Assembly: GCF_900100755.1 (NCBI RefSeq)
Contig: NZ_FNCI01000013.1
Location: 1 to 64,000 of the forward strand
Source: Onishia taeanensis
GTDB taxonomy: Bacteria; Pseudomonadota; Gammaproteobacteria; Pseudomonadales; Halomonadaceae
Reading direction: 5' to 3'
Length of the DNA stretch: 64,000 bases
This document shows positions 25,262 through 34,185 of this stretch, one piece after another. Under the pieces are notes generated by a model. It was not told the DNA's origin and did no database searches. It was given only the letters and a program-made list of their open reading frames with translations. The position numbers were made by a program, and so were the translations under genes. Numbering within the stretch: position 1 is the stretch's first letter; each line of letters starts with the position of its first letter.

Positions 25262-26503
25262 TTACAGCGTGTTCTTGTAGATCTTGCCGCCTTTCATGAT
25301 CATCAGTAGCTGCTGGTCAGGCTGCGTCAGCACGGAAATATCATCCAGCGGGTTGTCACGCAGGACGATCAGATCGCCACGGGCGCCGGGGATCACTTCG
25401 CCGAAGTCGCCGCGATTGCCATAGGCGTCGGCGGCGTTGCAGGTCGCGGCGCGGATCAGGTCATCCGCCGGCACCACGTCCTTGCGCAGCAGGAACTCGT
25501 TGAGCTGGTGGCATTGCATGCGACCCAGCAGGTCTGAGCCGTATAGCATCTTCACGCCGTGGCGTTGGGCCATTTCCAGGGCCTTGGCGCCGGCATCCAG
25601 CACGTCATAGACCTTCTGCTGGAGGTGTGGCGCCATGCCGGCCTCGACGCCTTCCCGGGCCAGGGCATCGTAGGTGGATAGGGTCGGCGTCAGATAGGCA
25701 TCGTGCTCAAGGAACAGCCGGCAGCTTTCTTCGTCCATCAGGTTGCCATGCTCGATCGTCTTCACGCCGCGGGGAATCAGCCGGTTGATGGCGCGAGCGG
25801 TATAGGCATGGGCCATGGTGTGGATGTTGGCGGCGGTGGCTTCCTCGACGATGGCATCGATCTCCTCCAGCGAGAACTGGGTGCTGTCGATACGATCGGT
25901 GGGGGAGGAGACGCCGCCGGACGCCATGATCTTGAGCTGAGTGGCGCCCTTGCGGATCTCATCCCGAGCGGCGCGGCGCACCTCGCTGACGCCGTCGCAG
26001 ACACGCCCGAGTCCCGAGCAGCAGAAGCAGCCCTCGAAGGTCTGTTGGCCTGGGCCGCGCATGTCGCCGTGGCCGCCGGTCTGTGACAGCGCCCGGCCGG
26101 CATACAACAGGCGCGGGCCGATCAGGCTGTCTTCCTCGACGGCGTTGGCCAGGCCATGATCGGCGCCGCCGGCATCACGCACGCTGGTAAAGCCGCGCAT
26201 TAGCATGTCTTTCAGCAGCTCGCTGGATTTTGCCCCCACATAGAAAGGCGACAGCGTTTCGAGCAGCGCGAAATTCGGCGTAATGGCGGTGACGTGGACG
26301 TGGGAGTCGACCAGGCCGGGCATCAGATAGCGGCCTTCGAGGTCGATGACCTGATCGTCTTCGCCTTCGAGCGGGCCGGCACCGAGCGCGACGATGCGGC
26401 CATCCTGAATGCGCACCTGTTGGTCAGCCAGCACCTTACCCTGACGGGTATCGATGACGTTGGCATTGATGAAGCGGGTACGGGGGGCGTGTGTTGTCGT
26501 CAT
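25262..26503 (-). CDS. metal-dependent amidohydrolase
   Basis: 413 residues of the amidohydrolase superfamily (imidazolonepropionase/prolidase-like branch). Metal ligands: His-x-His in GLVDSHVHV, a carbamylatable Lys in QLKIMASGG, His in TMAHAYT, His in TIEHGN, and Asp in YGSDLLG. It carries an unusual Cys cluster, EGCFCCSGLGRVCDG, near residue 157. By family it hydrolyses an amide, for example an N-acyl amino acid, dipeptide or cyclic amide. It is the last gene of the TRAP transporter operon, 22 bp after the large permease, so its substrate is probably what the transporter brings in. Confidence 0.88.
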   Translation of the reverse strand: MTTTHAPRTRFINANVIDTRQGKVLADQQVRIQDGRIVALGAGPLEGEDDQVIDLEGRYLMPGLVDSHVHVTAITPNFALLETLSPFYVGAKSSELLKDMLMRGFTSVRDAGGADHGLANAVEEDSLIGPRLLYAGRALSQTGGHGDMRGPGQQTFEGCFCCSGLGRVCDGVSEVRRAARDEIRKGATQLKIMASGGVSSPTDRIDSTQFSLEEIDAIVEEATAANIHTMAHAYTARAINRLIPRGVKTIEHGNLMDEESCRLFLEHDAYLTPTLSTYDALAREGVEAGMAPHLQQKVYDVLDAGAKALEMAQRHGVKMLYGSDLLGRMQCHQLNEFLLRKDVVPADDLIRAATCNAADAYGNRGDFGEVIPGARGDLIVLRDNPLDDISVLTQPDQQLLMIMKGGKIYKNTL

Positions 26504-26525
26504 TGTTTTTCCTTGGACTGGCGAA

Positions 26526-27833
26526 TCAGAACATTTGTTGTGGGAGATAGAGCGAGAGAGCCGGAATCATCACGATCAGCAGCAGGGCGATGATGTCCAT
26601 GGCGATGAACCAGCTGACACCGCGAAAGACCTCTTGAAGGGAGACGCTTTTGCCTAGCGCGCCCTTGATGACGTAGACGTTCAGGCCGATGGGGGGCGTG
26701 ACCAGGCCGACCTCGAGCAGCTTGACGACGATGATGCCGAACCACACCAGGTTCAGATCGGCTCCCTCGACCAGCGGCAGGATCAACGGCAGGGTCAGCA
26801 GCAGTAGCCCGATGGAGTCGATGAACATGCCTAGCACCAGGTAGATCACGGCAACGGCGAGGATGATCCACCAGCTCTCGGTGCTGACACTCAGGATCAT
26901 CTCCGAGAAGGCCGTGGGCACACCGCTCAGGGCCAGAAAGCGGGTGAAGAACAGCGAGCCGATCAGGATGATGAAGATGCTGGCGGTGCTGACTGCGGTT
27001 TGCACCAGCGCCTGCTTGAGGGCCTCTATCGTCAGCGTGCGCCGGGACAGGGCGATCAGCGCGGCGATGGAGGTACCGACGGCACCCGCCTCGGTCGGCG
27101 AGAAAATGCCGCTGAAGATACCGCCCAGTACGGCGCCGATCAGCAGCGGCAAGGGCCAGATTTCCTTGAACGCATCCCACTTCTCCTGCCAGCTCGATTG
27201 CACATTGGCATGGCCGGCGAGGCTGGGTTTGAGGTGCGTTCGCACCATGATCATGACGATGTAGAGTAGCGCCGAGACGATACCGGGCAGGAAGCCGGCC
27301 ATGAAAAGCTGACCAACCGACACCTGTGCATAAACGCCGTACAGCACCAGCAGCACGCTGGGCGGAATCAGCGACCCCAGGGTGCCAGAGGCCGCCACGG
27401 TGCCGGTGGCCAGGCCACGGTCATAGTTGTGCTTGAGCATCTCCGGCACGGCGATGCGCGACATGGCCGCCGAGGTGGCCACGCTCGAGCCCGAGGCTGC
27501 TGCAAAGAAGGCCGAGGCCATGACGCTGGAGACCGCCAGTCCGCCCGGTAGGCGAGCCATGTACAGGCGCATGGCCTGAAACAGACCCTGGGTCATGTTG
27601 GTGGTGGTGCACAGATAGCCCATGAACAGGAACATGGGGGCAGCGGTCAGCTCCCAGGTGCCGGCAAAGTCGAAGGGGGTCGCGGAAATCATGCCCCAGG
27701 CGATCGAGAAGTTGGTGATCTGGCTGATGCCGACGATCGATACCAGGCCCAGCGTCACGCCGATAGGCACGCGCAAGGCGATCAGGGCCAGGGCGATGGC
27801 AATGCCTGCCACGCCGATCTCGAGATTGGTCAT
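26526..27833 (-). CDS. TRAP transporter large permease (DctM)
   Basis: 435 residues with about 12 membrane helices. DctM hallmarks: RVPIGVTLGLVSIVG, the FLFMGYLC segment, AASGSSVATSAAMSRIAVPEMLKHNYDRGLATGTVAASGTLGSLIPPSVLLVLYGV, and FSPTEAGAVG. The GxxxPTEAG-type motif is intact. It forms the Na+-driven translocation unit with the small permease (10 bp upstream) and takes substrate from the binding protein at 29099. Confidence 0.93.
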   Translation of the reverse strand: MTNLEIGVAGIAIALALIALRVPIGVTLGLVSIVGISQITNFSIAWGMISATPFDFAGTWELTAAPMFLFMGYLCTTTNMTQGLFQAMRLYMARLPGGLAVSSVMASAFFAAASGSSVATSAAMSRIAVPEMLKHNYDRGLATGTVAASGTLGSLIPPSVLLVLYGVYAQVSVGQLFMAGFLPGIVSALLYIVMIMVRTHLKPSLAGHANVQSSWQEKWDAFKEIWPLPLLIGAVLGGIFSGIFSPTEAGAVGTSIAALIALSRRTLTIEALKQALVQTAVSTASIFIILIGSLFFTRFLALSGVPTAFSEMILSVSTESWWIILAVAVIYLVLGMFIDSIGLLLLTLPLILPLVEGADLNLVWFGIIVVKLLEVGLVTPPIGLNVYVIKGALGKSVSLQEVFRGVSWFIAMDIIALLLIVMIPALSLYLPQQMF

Positions 27834-27843
27834 GCTGATGCTC

Positions 27844-28350
27844 CTAGAGGGCGTGACGCAGGCGAATGGCCTTGATCATGTTGGCAAGGGTTGCCAGGCA
27901 CATGGCGGCGAAACCGAGCGGCAACGCCCAGCGGCTGGGCCACAGGTAGAAGGTGAAGTTGGCCATGGCAGTTTCCAGTCTGCCGGTGGCGCGCACGGCA
28001 TCCAGCAGGCTCTGGTAGCCAAGCAGGCCGAAATAGGCGAGCCCCAGCAGGCCGGCAAAAAGATAGAGGCCGAGCTGCACGCCAGCGGGAAACCGGCCGA
28101 CCAGCACGTCGACACTGATATGCTCACGCTGCAGTTCCACGTAGGCCAAAGGCAGGAAGACCACGCCGATCATGTAATAGAAGGACACCACCTCCAGCGT
28201 GCCGGGAAAGGAGGTGCCTATCAGGAAGCGCAGGGTGACATCCAGGGTGACGTGCAGCGCCATCAAGGCCAAAAACAGGGTCGATGCCGCAAGCGTTGCC
28301 TTGCTCAGCCAGGTGCTGAAGACCTCGAGTCGGGTTTCCTCGGTCGTCAT
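27844..28350 (-). CDS. TRAP transporter small permease (DctQ)
   Basis: About 168 residues, four membrane helices (SKATLAASTLFLALMALHVTLDVTLRFLIG, VVSFYYMIGVVFLPLAYVELQREHISVDVLV, and two more), the normal DctQ form. The ATG at 28350 overlaps the stop of the TetR gene (ATGA) and gives the expected start; the longer frame to 28491 is antisense to nothing but reads through the TetR end. Partner of DctM. Confidence 0.9.
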   Translation of the reverse strand: MTTEETRLEVFSTWLSKATLAASTLFLALMALHVTLDVTLRFLIGTSFPGTLEVVSFYYMIGVVFLPLAYVELQREHISVDVLVGRFPAGVQLGLYLFAGLLGLAYFGLLGYQSLLDAVRATGRLETAMANFTFYLWPSRWALPLGFAAMCLATLANMIKAIRLRHAL

Positions 28351-28979
28351 ATGTGAATCCTCCGCTGCGGCGCGCTGCGTTCGCTGAACCCCTGGTCGAT
28401 CAGGGTCTGTTTCCAGAAGGTCAGCATGTCGCGATAGAGCGCCGGGTCGTCGCGCCAGATGCTCTGAGCGCCCATGCCTCGCATCATGCACAGGGTGGCG
28501 TTCAGGGCGACGCGTTTCTCGTGAGAGCTGTGCCGGGTGCTGATCAGCAGCTGTTCCCAGATGGCCTCGAGTGAGGCATTGAAGCGGGCGGCCAGAGGTT
28601 CGAGCACTTCCTTGATCGACGCGTCGGTACGGGCCGCCGTGAGGTATTCCAGGGTGACCATGTAAAGGTTGCCCTTGAAGTGTTCATGCAGGGTGTCGAT
28701 CAGCGTATCGAAGTCCAGGGTGCCCGCCTTGATGCCGTCAGCCATTTCTTTGACGCTGACCACCTCCTGGTTGAGCAGGTCTTCCAGGGCGGCCTGCATC
28801 AACGCTTCCTTGGAGGGGTAGTGGTGCATCAGTGCGCCCCTCGAAACGCCTGCCTGGCGTGCCACGTCGACCGTCGAGGTGGCGCGGATGCCTTTCTCCA
28901 GGATGCATTCCAGCGTGCCCCGCATGATCTTCGCTTGAGTCTGGCGCGAGCGTTCTTCCTGTGTCTGGCGTTGGCTCAT
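28347..28979 (-). CDS. TetR-family regulator within the TRAP operon
   Basis: About 210 residues. HTH: IMRGTLECILEKGIRATSTVDVARQAGVSRGALMHHYPSKEALMQAALEDLLNQE. A helical ligand-binding domain follows. The ATG at 28979 (MSQRQTQEERSRQTQ) is chosen over the upstream open frame. It is sandwiched between the binding-protein gene (dctP) and the small permease, overlapping the latter by 4 nt, so it is part of the transport operon and very likely its repressor. A large palindrome upstream of dctP (30346-30371) is the best operator candidate. Confidence 0.9.
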   Translation of the reverse strand: MSQRQTQEERSRQTQAKIMRGTLECILEKGIRATSTVDVARQAGVSRGALMHHYPSKEALMQAALEDLLNQEVVSVKEMADGIKAGTLDFDTLIDTLHEHFKGNLYMVTLEYLTAARTDASIKEVLEPLAARFNASLEAIWEQLLISTRHSSHEKRVALNATLCMMRGMGAQSIWRDDPALYRDMLTFWKQTLIDQGFSERSAPQRRIHI

Positions 28980-29063
28980 CGGTGTGCCTCCTCGGTTGGC
29001 TAGGCAATGTCTGCAAAGTACTGCGCTCGTCGACTTTTCAGGCACAGCCTAAGGGTCGCCAAA

Positions 29064-29084
29064 GGGGCCGCCGAGAGCGGCCCC
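29064..29084 (-). terminator. attenuating hairpin between dctP and the TetR gene
   Basis: GGGGCCGC / GCGGCCCC with a 5-nt loop, 15 bp after the dctP stop, followed on the minus strand by a short CTTTGG tail. The poor U-tract suggests partial termination or 3'-end protection, which would give more binding protein than permease. Confidence 0.6.
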
Positions 29085-29098
29085 GGGAGTTGGCGGTT

Positions 29099-30235
29099 TC
29101 AGTAAATGCCGTAGTCGGCGGGCAGGGTGTCGTAGATCTCGCGCATGGCCAGTTCTGCCAGGGCGTCTTCGTCATGACGGTCTACGTCGGCAAGCAGTTT
29201 GACCCACTTGGCATGGGTGGCCAGGAAGTCGTCGATCAGGGCATGGGAGTCTTCGATGCCGTATTTGTCAGTTGCCGTGTCATAGACGCCCGTCAGTGCC
29301 TGCTCGCGGAACGCTTCGACGGACGCCATCAGATCCGCTTCAGGCTCATAGACATGGTTGCCCTTGGCAATCGCTTCTTCGAGGGCGGCATCTGCGGTGT
29401 CCAGGTACTCAACGATCATGCGGGTCATTGCCTTGGCGGTGGCTTGCTTGAAGACATCGCGCTGGTCGTCGCTGAGATCGGCCCAGAACGACGGGTTGAA
29501 GCCCCACTGTGGGCCTGACCAGTACATGCCGGTCGGCAACAGGGTGGTGTATTCGGCGACTTCCCACAGCGAGCGGTCGATCAGGTCGTTGGCGGCGTTG
29601 GTGGCGCAGTCCAGCGAGCCGCGATCCAGGCCACTGTACATCTCGCTGGAGGGCACGTTGACGGGTATGCCGCCTGCCTGCTCGACCCAGGCCGAGACCG
29701 TGGAGCCGGCGGTGCGAATCCGCTTGCCGCGCAGTTCCTCGAGGTTACGCACCGGCTCGCGGCAGAACAGCACATAGGGCGGGGTGTTGTAAGCGCCGAG
29801 ATAGACAATGCCGACGTCTTCCCATTCCTGGAGCTGGACGGGGTTATGGGTGCTGAAGTCGGTGACGGCGAGAATGCCGACCAGCGGGTCATCGAAATTG
29901 AAGCCCAGCTCCTGAATGGCATTGGCGACCGGCAGTTCGGACGGCGTGTAGACGGCGGCGTGGTGAGCTACCTGCACCACATTGTCGCGGATGCCCTGCA
30001 GGTTGGCGCGCGGCGCCAGCAGCACGGTGCCGGTGAAGACTTCCGGCTGCAGTTCGCCGTCGGATAGTTCTTTGACGGTCTCCGCCCACTCGATATAGCC
30101 GTAACGAGAGTGCGGGTGCTGCTGGTCGTAAAAGGAATTGGCGATGAAGGACGTGGCGGCCATGGCCGAGGTCGCGAAGGCAGGAAGGGCAAGAGCGGCC
30201 ACTCCCAAGGCAAGTCGGGTGGACTTGAAATGCAT
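29099..30235 (-). CDS. TRAP transporter substrate-binding protein (DctP)
   Basis: 378 residues, with a signal peptide (MHFKSTRLALGVAALALPAFATSAMA, about 1-26). The DctP fold is recognised from LRGKRIRTAGSTVSAWVEQAGGIPVNVPSSEMYSGLDRGSLDCATN, which includes the conserved Arg (RIRTAG) that binds a ligand carboxylate in this family. The ligand therefore probably has a carboxylate, consistent with an N-acyl amino acid or peptide-like compound for the amidohydrolase. First gene of the operon; the promoter and a 26-bp palindrome lie upstream. Confidence 0.92.
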   Translation of the reverse strand: MHFKSTRLALGVAALALPAFATSAMAATSFIANSFYDQQHPHSRYGYIEWAETVKELSDGELQPEVFTGTVLLAPRANLQGIRDNVVQVAHHAAVYTPSELPVANAIQELGFNFDDPLVGILAVTDFSTHNPVQLQEWEDVGIVYLGAYNTPPYVLFCREPVRNLEELRGKRIRTAGSTVSAWVEQAGGIPVNVPSSEMYSGLDRGSLDCATNAANDLIDRSLWEVAEYTTLLPTGMYWSGPQWGFNPSFWADLSDDQRDVFKQATAKAMTRMIVEYLDTADAALEEAIAKGNHVYEPEADLMASVEAFREQALTGVYDTATDKYGIEDSHALIDDFLATHAKWVKLLADVDRHDEDALAELAMREIYDTLPADYGIY

Positions 30236-30345
30236 GATTCTCTCCAGTGCCGTGACGGTCGGCAGATTGTTGCTATTGTGGTACCAGTCACCTGGGCAAG
30301 GCGCAGAGTGGCGCCTTGAAATTGAGCCTAGTTCGCACTCATGAA

Positions 30346-30371
30346 AAAAACAAGCAGGCCTGTTTGTTTTT
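30346..30371. promoter_or_regulatory. 26-bp palindrome, candidate TetR operator
   Basis: Centred on AGGCCT (30358/30359). Twelve of thirteen base pairs are complementary, with arms AAAAACAAGCAGG and CCTGTTTGTTTTT. With no loop it is a DNA site rather than a hairpin. It lies about 110 bp upstream of dctP and 72 bp upstream of the divergent azlC gene, so it could affect either. Confidence 0.65.
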
Positions 30372-30442
30372 ATTGGGGCCGTTAGCGGCTAGGCTAGAAC
30401 CAGCGCTTTATGGCGTTTTCATCACCCTCAGGAGGGGCGAGC

Positions 30443-31171
30443 ATGACATCTTCGCTCGAGTCGGCGGCGGCTATCCTGGATCGACCCGGCACTTGGCGCG
30501 GGGTGCGCCAGATGCTGCCGCTCGCCGCCTTTACCGTTGCCTTCGGGCTGGCGTTCGGCGTGGCGGCCGCCCAAAAGGGGCTGCATGGTTGGGAGGCCAT
30601 GTTGATGAGCGCGCTGATGTTCTCGGGCCCCTCGCAATTTGCCGTGCTCGAGCTATGGGCCTTCCCGCTGCCCCTGCTGGCCCTGGCGCTGACGACCATG
30701 GCCATCCATACCCGCCATCTGTTGATGAGCGCGGCCTTGCACCCCTGGTTGCACGGCCTGCCCAAACGCCAGCAGTTTGCGGCGGTCTTTTTCTTGACCG
30801 ATTCCAGCTGGGCCATGGCGCTGGGTGAATATCAGCGTGGCGAGCGTAACGTGGGCCTGCTGTTGGGTGGCGGCATTGCCCTGTGGGTGGCCTGGGTGGT
30901 GGGTAGCGGTATCGGGCTGATGTTTGGAGGGCGTTTGGCCGAGCCGGAGCGCTATGGGCTCGACGTGATCATGCTGTGTTTCCTGCTGGTGATCGTCGTC
31001 GGCGGCGTTCCGCGGCGGGACATGTTGCTGCCGTGGGGGGCGGCGGCGCTGAGTGCTTTGCTGGCCTATTACTGGTTACCGCCCTACCTTCATGTGGTGG
31101 TGGGGGCCTTGGTGGGGGGCGGCGTTGCCGTGCTGTGGCCTGCCGCTTCTGCTCGCCGGGCGGCATCATGA
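30443..31171 (+). CDS. azlC: AzlC-family amino acid exporter, large subunit (second copy)
   Basis: About 242 residues with several membrane helices. AzlC family features: LPLAAFTVAFGLAFGVAAAQKGLHGWEAMLMSALMFSGPSQFAVLELW and MAIHTRHLLMSAALHPWL. The ATG at 30443 has an AGGAGG site; the frame open from 30410 is upstream of it. It is diverged from the copy at 8757 and has no XRE-cupin gene of its own. Forms a two-gene operon with azlD. Confidence 0.9.
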   Translation: MTSSLESAAAILDRPGTWRGVRQMLPLAAFTVAFGLAFGVAAAQKGLHGWEAMLMSALMFSGPSQFAVLELWAFPLPLLALALTTMAIHTRHLLMSAALHPWLHGLPKRQQFAAVFFLTDSSWAMALGEYQRGERNVGLLLGGGIALWVAWVVGSGIGLMFGGRLAEPERYGLDVIMLCFLLVIVVGGVPRRDMLLPWGAAALSALLAYYWLPPYLHVVVGALVGGGVAVLWPAASARRAAS

Positions 31172-31503
31172 TGGGAGCCTTTGCAAGCGCGAGCGGTGCG
31201 GCCTCGCTGGTGGCGATCATCATGATGATCATGATTGCGCTGGTGTCGCGCATCGGTGGGCTCATGATCATGTCGCGGCTACCCATCGGCCCCAAGGTGC
31301 GACGCTTCGTCGATGCCATGGCAACCTCGGTGTTGATCGCCGTGATCACCCCGATGATCGTCGACGGCGATGGCGGCGCGCGGGTAGCGGCCGTGGTTGC
31401 CGGCGCCGTGGCGATTTGGCTGCGAAGCCCACTGGTGGCGATTGCCCTGGGGATGATCAGTGCCGCCCTGTGGCGATTCGTGATGGCCACGGGGGGCGGG
31501 TGA
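31168..31503 (+). CDS. azlD: AzlD-family small subunit (second copy)
   Basis: 111 residues starting at the ATG at 31168, which overlaps the azlC stop (ATGA). Four hydrophobic helices: SLVAIIMMIMIALVSRIGG, TSVLIAVITPMIV, RVAAVVAGAVAIWL and LVAIALGMISAALWRFV. The conserved AzlD Arg-rich segment (LPIGPKVRRFVDAM) is visible. The start is decided by translational coupling with AzlC. Confidence 0.85.
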   Translation: MMGAFASASGAASLVAIIMMIMIALVSRIGGLMIMSRLPIGPKVRRFVDAMATSVLIAVITPMIVDGDGGARVAAVVAGAVAIWLRSPLVAIALGMISAALWRFVMATGGG

Positions 31504-31571
31504 GAAAAGCCAGCGGATGGCCTTGCGAATGGGAGTCTGAGTTGAGGTTGAGCCTGACAGAGCGCTGAGGC

Positions 31572-31898
31572 TCAGGCGCTGCGCGGCCCTAGCAGGATGA
31601 TCCCCGCACCGATCAGGCACAGGGCCGCACCGATCAGATCCCAGCGGTCCGGCGCGCGCTGCTCGACAAGCCACAACCAGACGAGCGAGGTGGCGATATA
31701 GACCCCGCCATAGGCGGCATAGGCCCGCCCGGCGTAGTCGGCATCGGTGAGGCTTAACAGCCAGGCGAACAGGGCCAGGCTTGCTACCCCCGGCAGCAGC
31801 CAACCAAGCGGCTTATCGAGCCGCCACCAGGACCAGAAGGCGAAGCAGCCGGCGATCTCTGCCAGGGCAGCGGCCACGTAGAGCAGCGGGGTGGGCAT
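31572..31898 (-). CDS. ynfA: YnfA family (UPF0060) membrane protein
   Basis: 108 residues, four membrane helices, the exact YnfA size. Family sequence features are [45 protein letters not shown] and [19 protein letters not shown]. Distantly related to small multidrug-resistance proteins; role unproven. The ATG at 31898 follows CAGGAG. Confidence 0.92.
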   Translation of the reverse strand: MPTPLLYVAAALAEIAGCFAFWSWWRLDKPLGWLLPGVASLALFAWLLSLTDADYAGRAYAAYGGVYIATSLVWLWLVEQRAPDRWDLIGAALCLIGAGIILLGPRSA

Positions 31899-31990
31899 GC
31901 GAGGGCTCCTGCGAAGGTTTGGCGGATCAGGTGCAGACGAGTCGGTGCTCCTGGTCGCCATCGGCTCATTGGTCTTGCATCAGGCATTGC

Positions 31991-33649
31991 CTAGTAAAGC
32001 TTGCTGGTTCGGCGGTCGCTCAACACCTCAGGCGGTGTAAACGACTCGGCGCTGGCTTGTTCCCAGTAGCTGTCGAATACCTGGTGATCGGGCTGGTGGG
32101 TGAGCAGCGACCCCGGCGCCAGATAGTTGAACATCTGGTCGAAGGCGCGGATCTCGTGGTCGGAGACCCGGCGCAGGATGTGTTCGGGCCCGAGCTCGCT
32201 GGGCGAGTTTAGGCCGGCGGCGGCCAGCATCTCGGCCATGGCCTTCATGGTGTTGTCGTGGAAATGCTGGACCCGGACGCTCTTGTTGGCCACGTCCAGG
32301 TGGGCGCTGCGCCGCGGGTCCTGGGTGGCCACGCCACTGGGACAGCGATCGGTGTGGCAGGCTCGGGCCTGGATGCAGCCCAGCGCGAACATGTAGCCGC
32401 GGGCGGCGTTGCACCAGTCGGCGCCCAGCGCGATGGTTCGCGCGATATCGAAGGCCGAGATCAGTTTGCCCGCGGCGCCGACCTTGATCGTTTCGCGCAG
32501 ATTGGTGCCGACAAGGGTGTTGTGTACCAGCAGCAGCGCCTCGGTGAGGGGCATGCCCATGCGGTTGATGAATTCCAGCGGTGCCGCCCCGGTGCCGCCT
32601 TCGCCGCCGTCGACGACGATGAAGTCCGGGTGTTCGCCGGTGGCGAGCATCGCCTTGACCAGGCCGAACCACTCCCAGGGGTGGCCAATGGCTAGCTTGA
32701 TGCCCACCGGCTTGCCGCCTGAAAGCTCGCGCAGGCGAATGATGAAGGCGATCAGCTCGCGGGGCGTGGTGAAGGCGGTGTGGGCAGAGGGGGACACCAC
32801 GTCTTCGCCGGCCTTCACGCCTCGGGTCGAGGCGATCTCGTCGGTGACCTTGGCTGCGGGCAGAATGCCGCCGTGGCCGGGCTTGGCGCCCTGACTGAGC
32901 TTGATCTCGATCATCTTCACCTCGGGCCGGGTTGCGCCCTCGATGAAACGCTCCTCATCGAAGTGCCCATCCAGGGTGCGACAGCCGAAGTAGCCCGAGC
33001 CGATTTCCCATACCAGGTCGCCGCCCTGGAGGTGATAGGGCGAGATCGCACCTTCGCCGGTATCGTGATAGAAGCCGCCCCGAGCGGCGCCCAGGTTCAG
33101 CGACTCGATGGCATTGCCGGAGAGCGAGCCGAAGCTCATCGCCGAGATATTGAACACGCTGGCCGAGTAGGGCTGGGCGCGACCGGCGCCGATCGTCACC
33201 CGGAAGTCATGGCCATTGATCGGCTTGGGGGCCAGCGACGGATTGATCCATTCATAGCCCGGCGCATACATGTCCAGCAAGGAGCCAAAGGGTTTCTTGT
33301 TCATGCTGTTCTTGGCGCGCTGGTAGACGGCGTCACGCTGCTCTCGGGAGAAGGGGCGCGGTTCGGTATCCGACTGGATGAAGTACTGACGAATCTCGGG
33401 GCCGATCGCTTCGAGGCCGTAGCGAAAGTGGGCGAGAATCGGGTAATTGCGGCTCACCGTGCGCCGGCGCTGGCGTAAGTCATAGGTACCCAGCACCACC
33501 AGGGCGGCGAAGACTAGCGCCGCCAGGCCCCAAAGCGGACTGATGGCCATCAGGGCGAGGCTCGTGATCAGACCGATAATGCTGGCACCGTAGGCGGCAT
33601 AGCGGGATAGGCTGCGCCATTCTGGCAGGCGAGCAAGTAATGAGGGCAT
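31991..33649 (-). CDS. FMN-binding glutamate synthase family protein
   Basis: About 552 residues. Two N-terminal membrane helices (YAAYGASIIGLITSLALMAISPLWGLAALVFAALVVLGTY) precede a soluble glutamate-synthase-like (alpha/beta)8 domain with FMN and Fe-S features: NISAMSFGSLSGNAIESLN, FIVVDGGEGGTGAAPLEF, and a Cys-rich CIQARACHTDRCPSGVATQD. These stand-alone, membrane-anchored GltB-like proteins are common in proteobacteria and lack the glutaminase domain; the physiological reaction is not established. The ATG at 33649 is chosen, preceded by CAGGAG. Confidence 0.9.
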   Translation of the reverse strand: MPSLLARLPEWRSLSRYAAYGASIIGLITSLALMAISPLWGLAALVFAALVVLGTYDLRQRRRTVSRNYPILAHFRYGLEAIGPEIRQYFIQSDTEPRPFSREQRDAVYQRAKNSMNKKPFGSLLDMYAPGYEWINPSLAPKPINGHDFRVTIGAGRAQPYSASVFNISAMSFGSLSGNAIESLNLGAARGGFYHDTGEGAISPYHLQGGDLVWEIGSGYFGCRTLDGHFDEERFIEGATRPEVKMIEIKLSQGAKPGHGGILPAAKVTDEIASTRGVKAGEDVVSPSAHTAFTTPRELIAFIIRLRELSGGKPVGIKLAIGHPWEWFGLVKAMLATGEHPDFIVVDGGEGGTGAAPLEFINRMGMPLTEALLLVHNTLVGTNLRETIKVGAAGKLISAFDIARTIALGADWCNAARGYMFALGCIQARACHTDRCPSGVATQDPRRSAHLDVANKSVRVQHFHDNTMKAMAEMLAAAGLNSPSELGPEHILRRVSDHEIRAFDQMFNYLAPGSLLTHQPDHQVFDSYWEQASAESFTPPEVLSDRRTSKLY

Positions 33650-33822
33650 GCGACAAGCTCCTGAGCGGTCTGCGGTAGTCGTGGGCCAGGTTCGGGCCAT
33701 GTTGGCGATGAGGGCAGTGATCGATATTACTAAAGGTCGTTCAATGGCCTGCGGTTTTATAACCTGTGGTGACTTGGGCGCTCGCTCCCAGCCCTGGGGT
33801 CTAGAACCTAGAGCCCAAGGGG

Positions 33823-34185
33823 CTAGAACGTCAGAAAGAAAGGCAGCAGGCTTAGCCCCAACAACAGGCCAAGCGCGATCAGGGTGACCAGCACGCCGGT
33901 AGGATGCTGGCGCACTCTATCCCAGATGCTGGGCGCCTCGCCTCTTTGCTGAGCCTCGGCGTATTCCCGGTGCACCCGCTCATAGAGGGATTGCTGGTAG
34001 GCGTCGATCAGGCCACGAGCCTCTTCGAGGCGCGATTCGTCGACCAGCCAGAGGGCCGGCACCGAAAGCTTCCAGCGGCCGGCTTCGGTCTCGTAGACCT
34101 CGAGACCATGTTCGGCCAGCAGAGCACGAACCTCTTGGGCCTCTTCTTCCGGCACGTCACGCAGGTGAAAGAGCAAGGCGGCCAT
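33823..34185 (-). CDS. DUF6164 family protein
   Basis: 120 residues: an N-terminal soluble region (MAALLFHLRDVPEEEAQEVRALLAEHGLEVYETEAGRWKLSVPALWLVDESRLEEARGLI) resembling a signal-transducing ferredoxin-like fold, and one C-terminal membrane helix (GVLVTLIALGLLLGLSLLPFFLTF). Known only as a family of unknown function. It overlaps the end of the YkuD-like gene by one base (TGATG), so it is co-translated with it. Confidence 0.82.
   Translation of the reverse strand: MAALLFHLRDVPEEEAQEVRALLAEHGLEVYETEAGRWKLSVPALWLVDESRLEEARGLIDAYQQSLYERVHREYAEAQQRGEAPSIWDRVRQHPTGVLVTLIALGLLLGLSLLPFFLTF

Noticed and set aside
30346-30371. Interpretation of the 26-bp palindrome as an intrinsic terminator (A-run and T-run flanks)
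   Set aside because: There is no loop, the GC core is only four to six bases, and it lies upstream of two divergent genes rather than after one.
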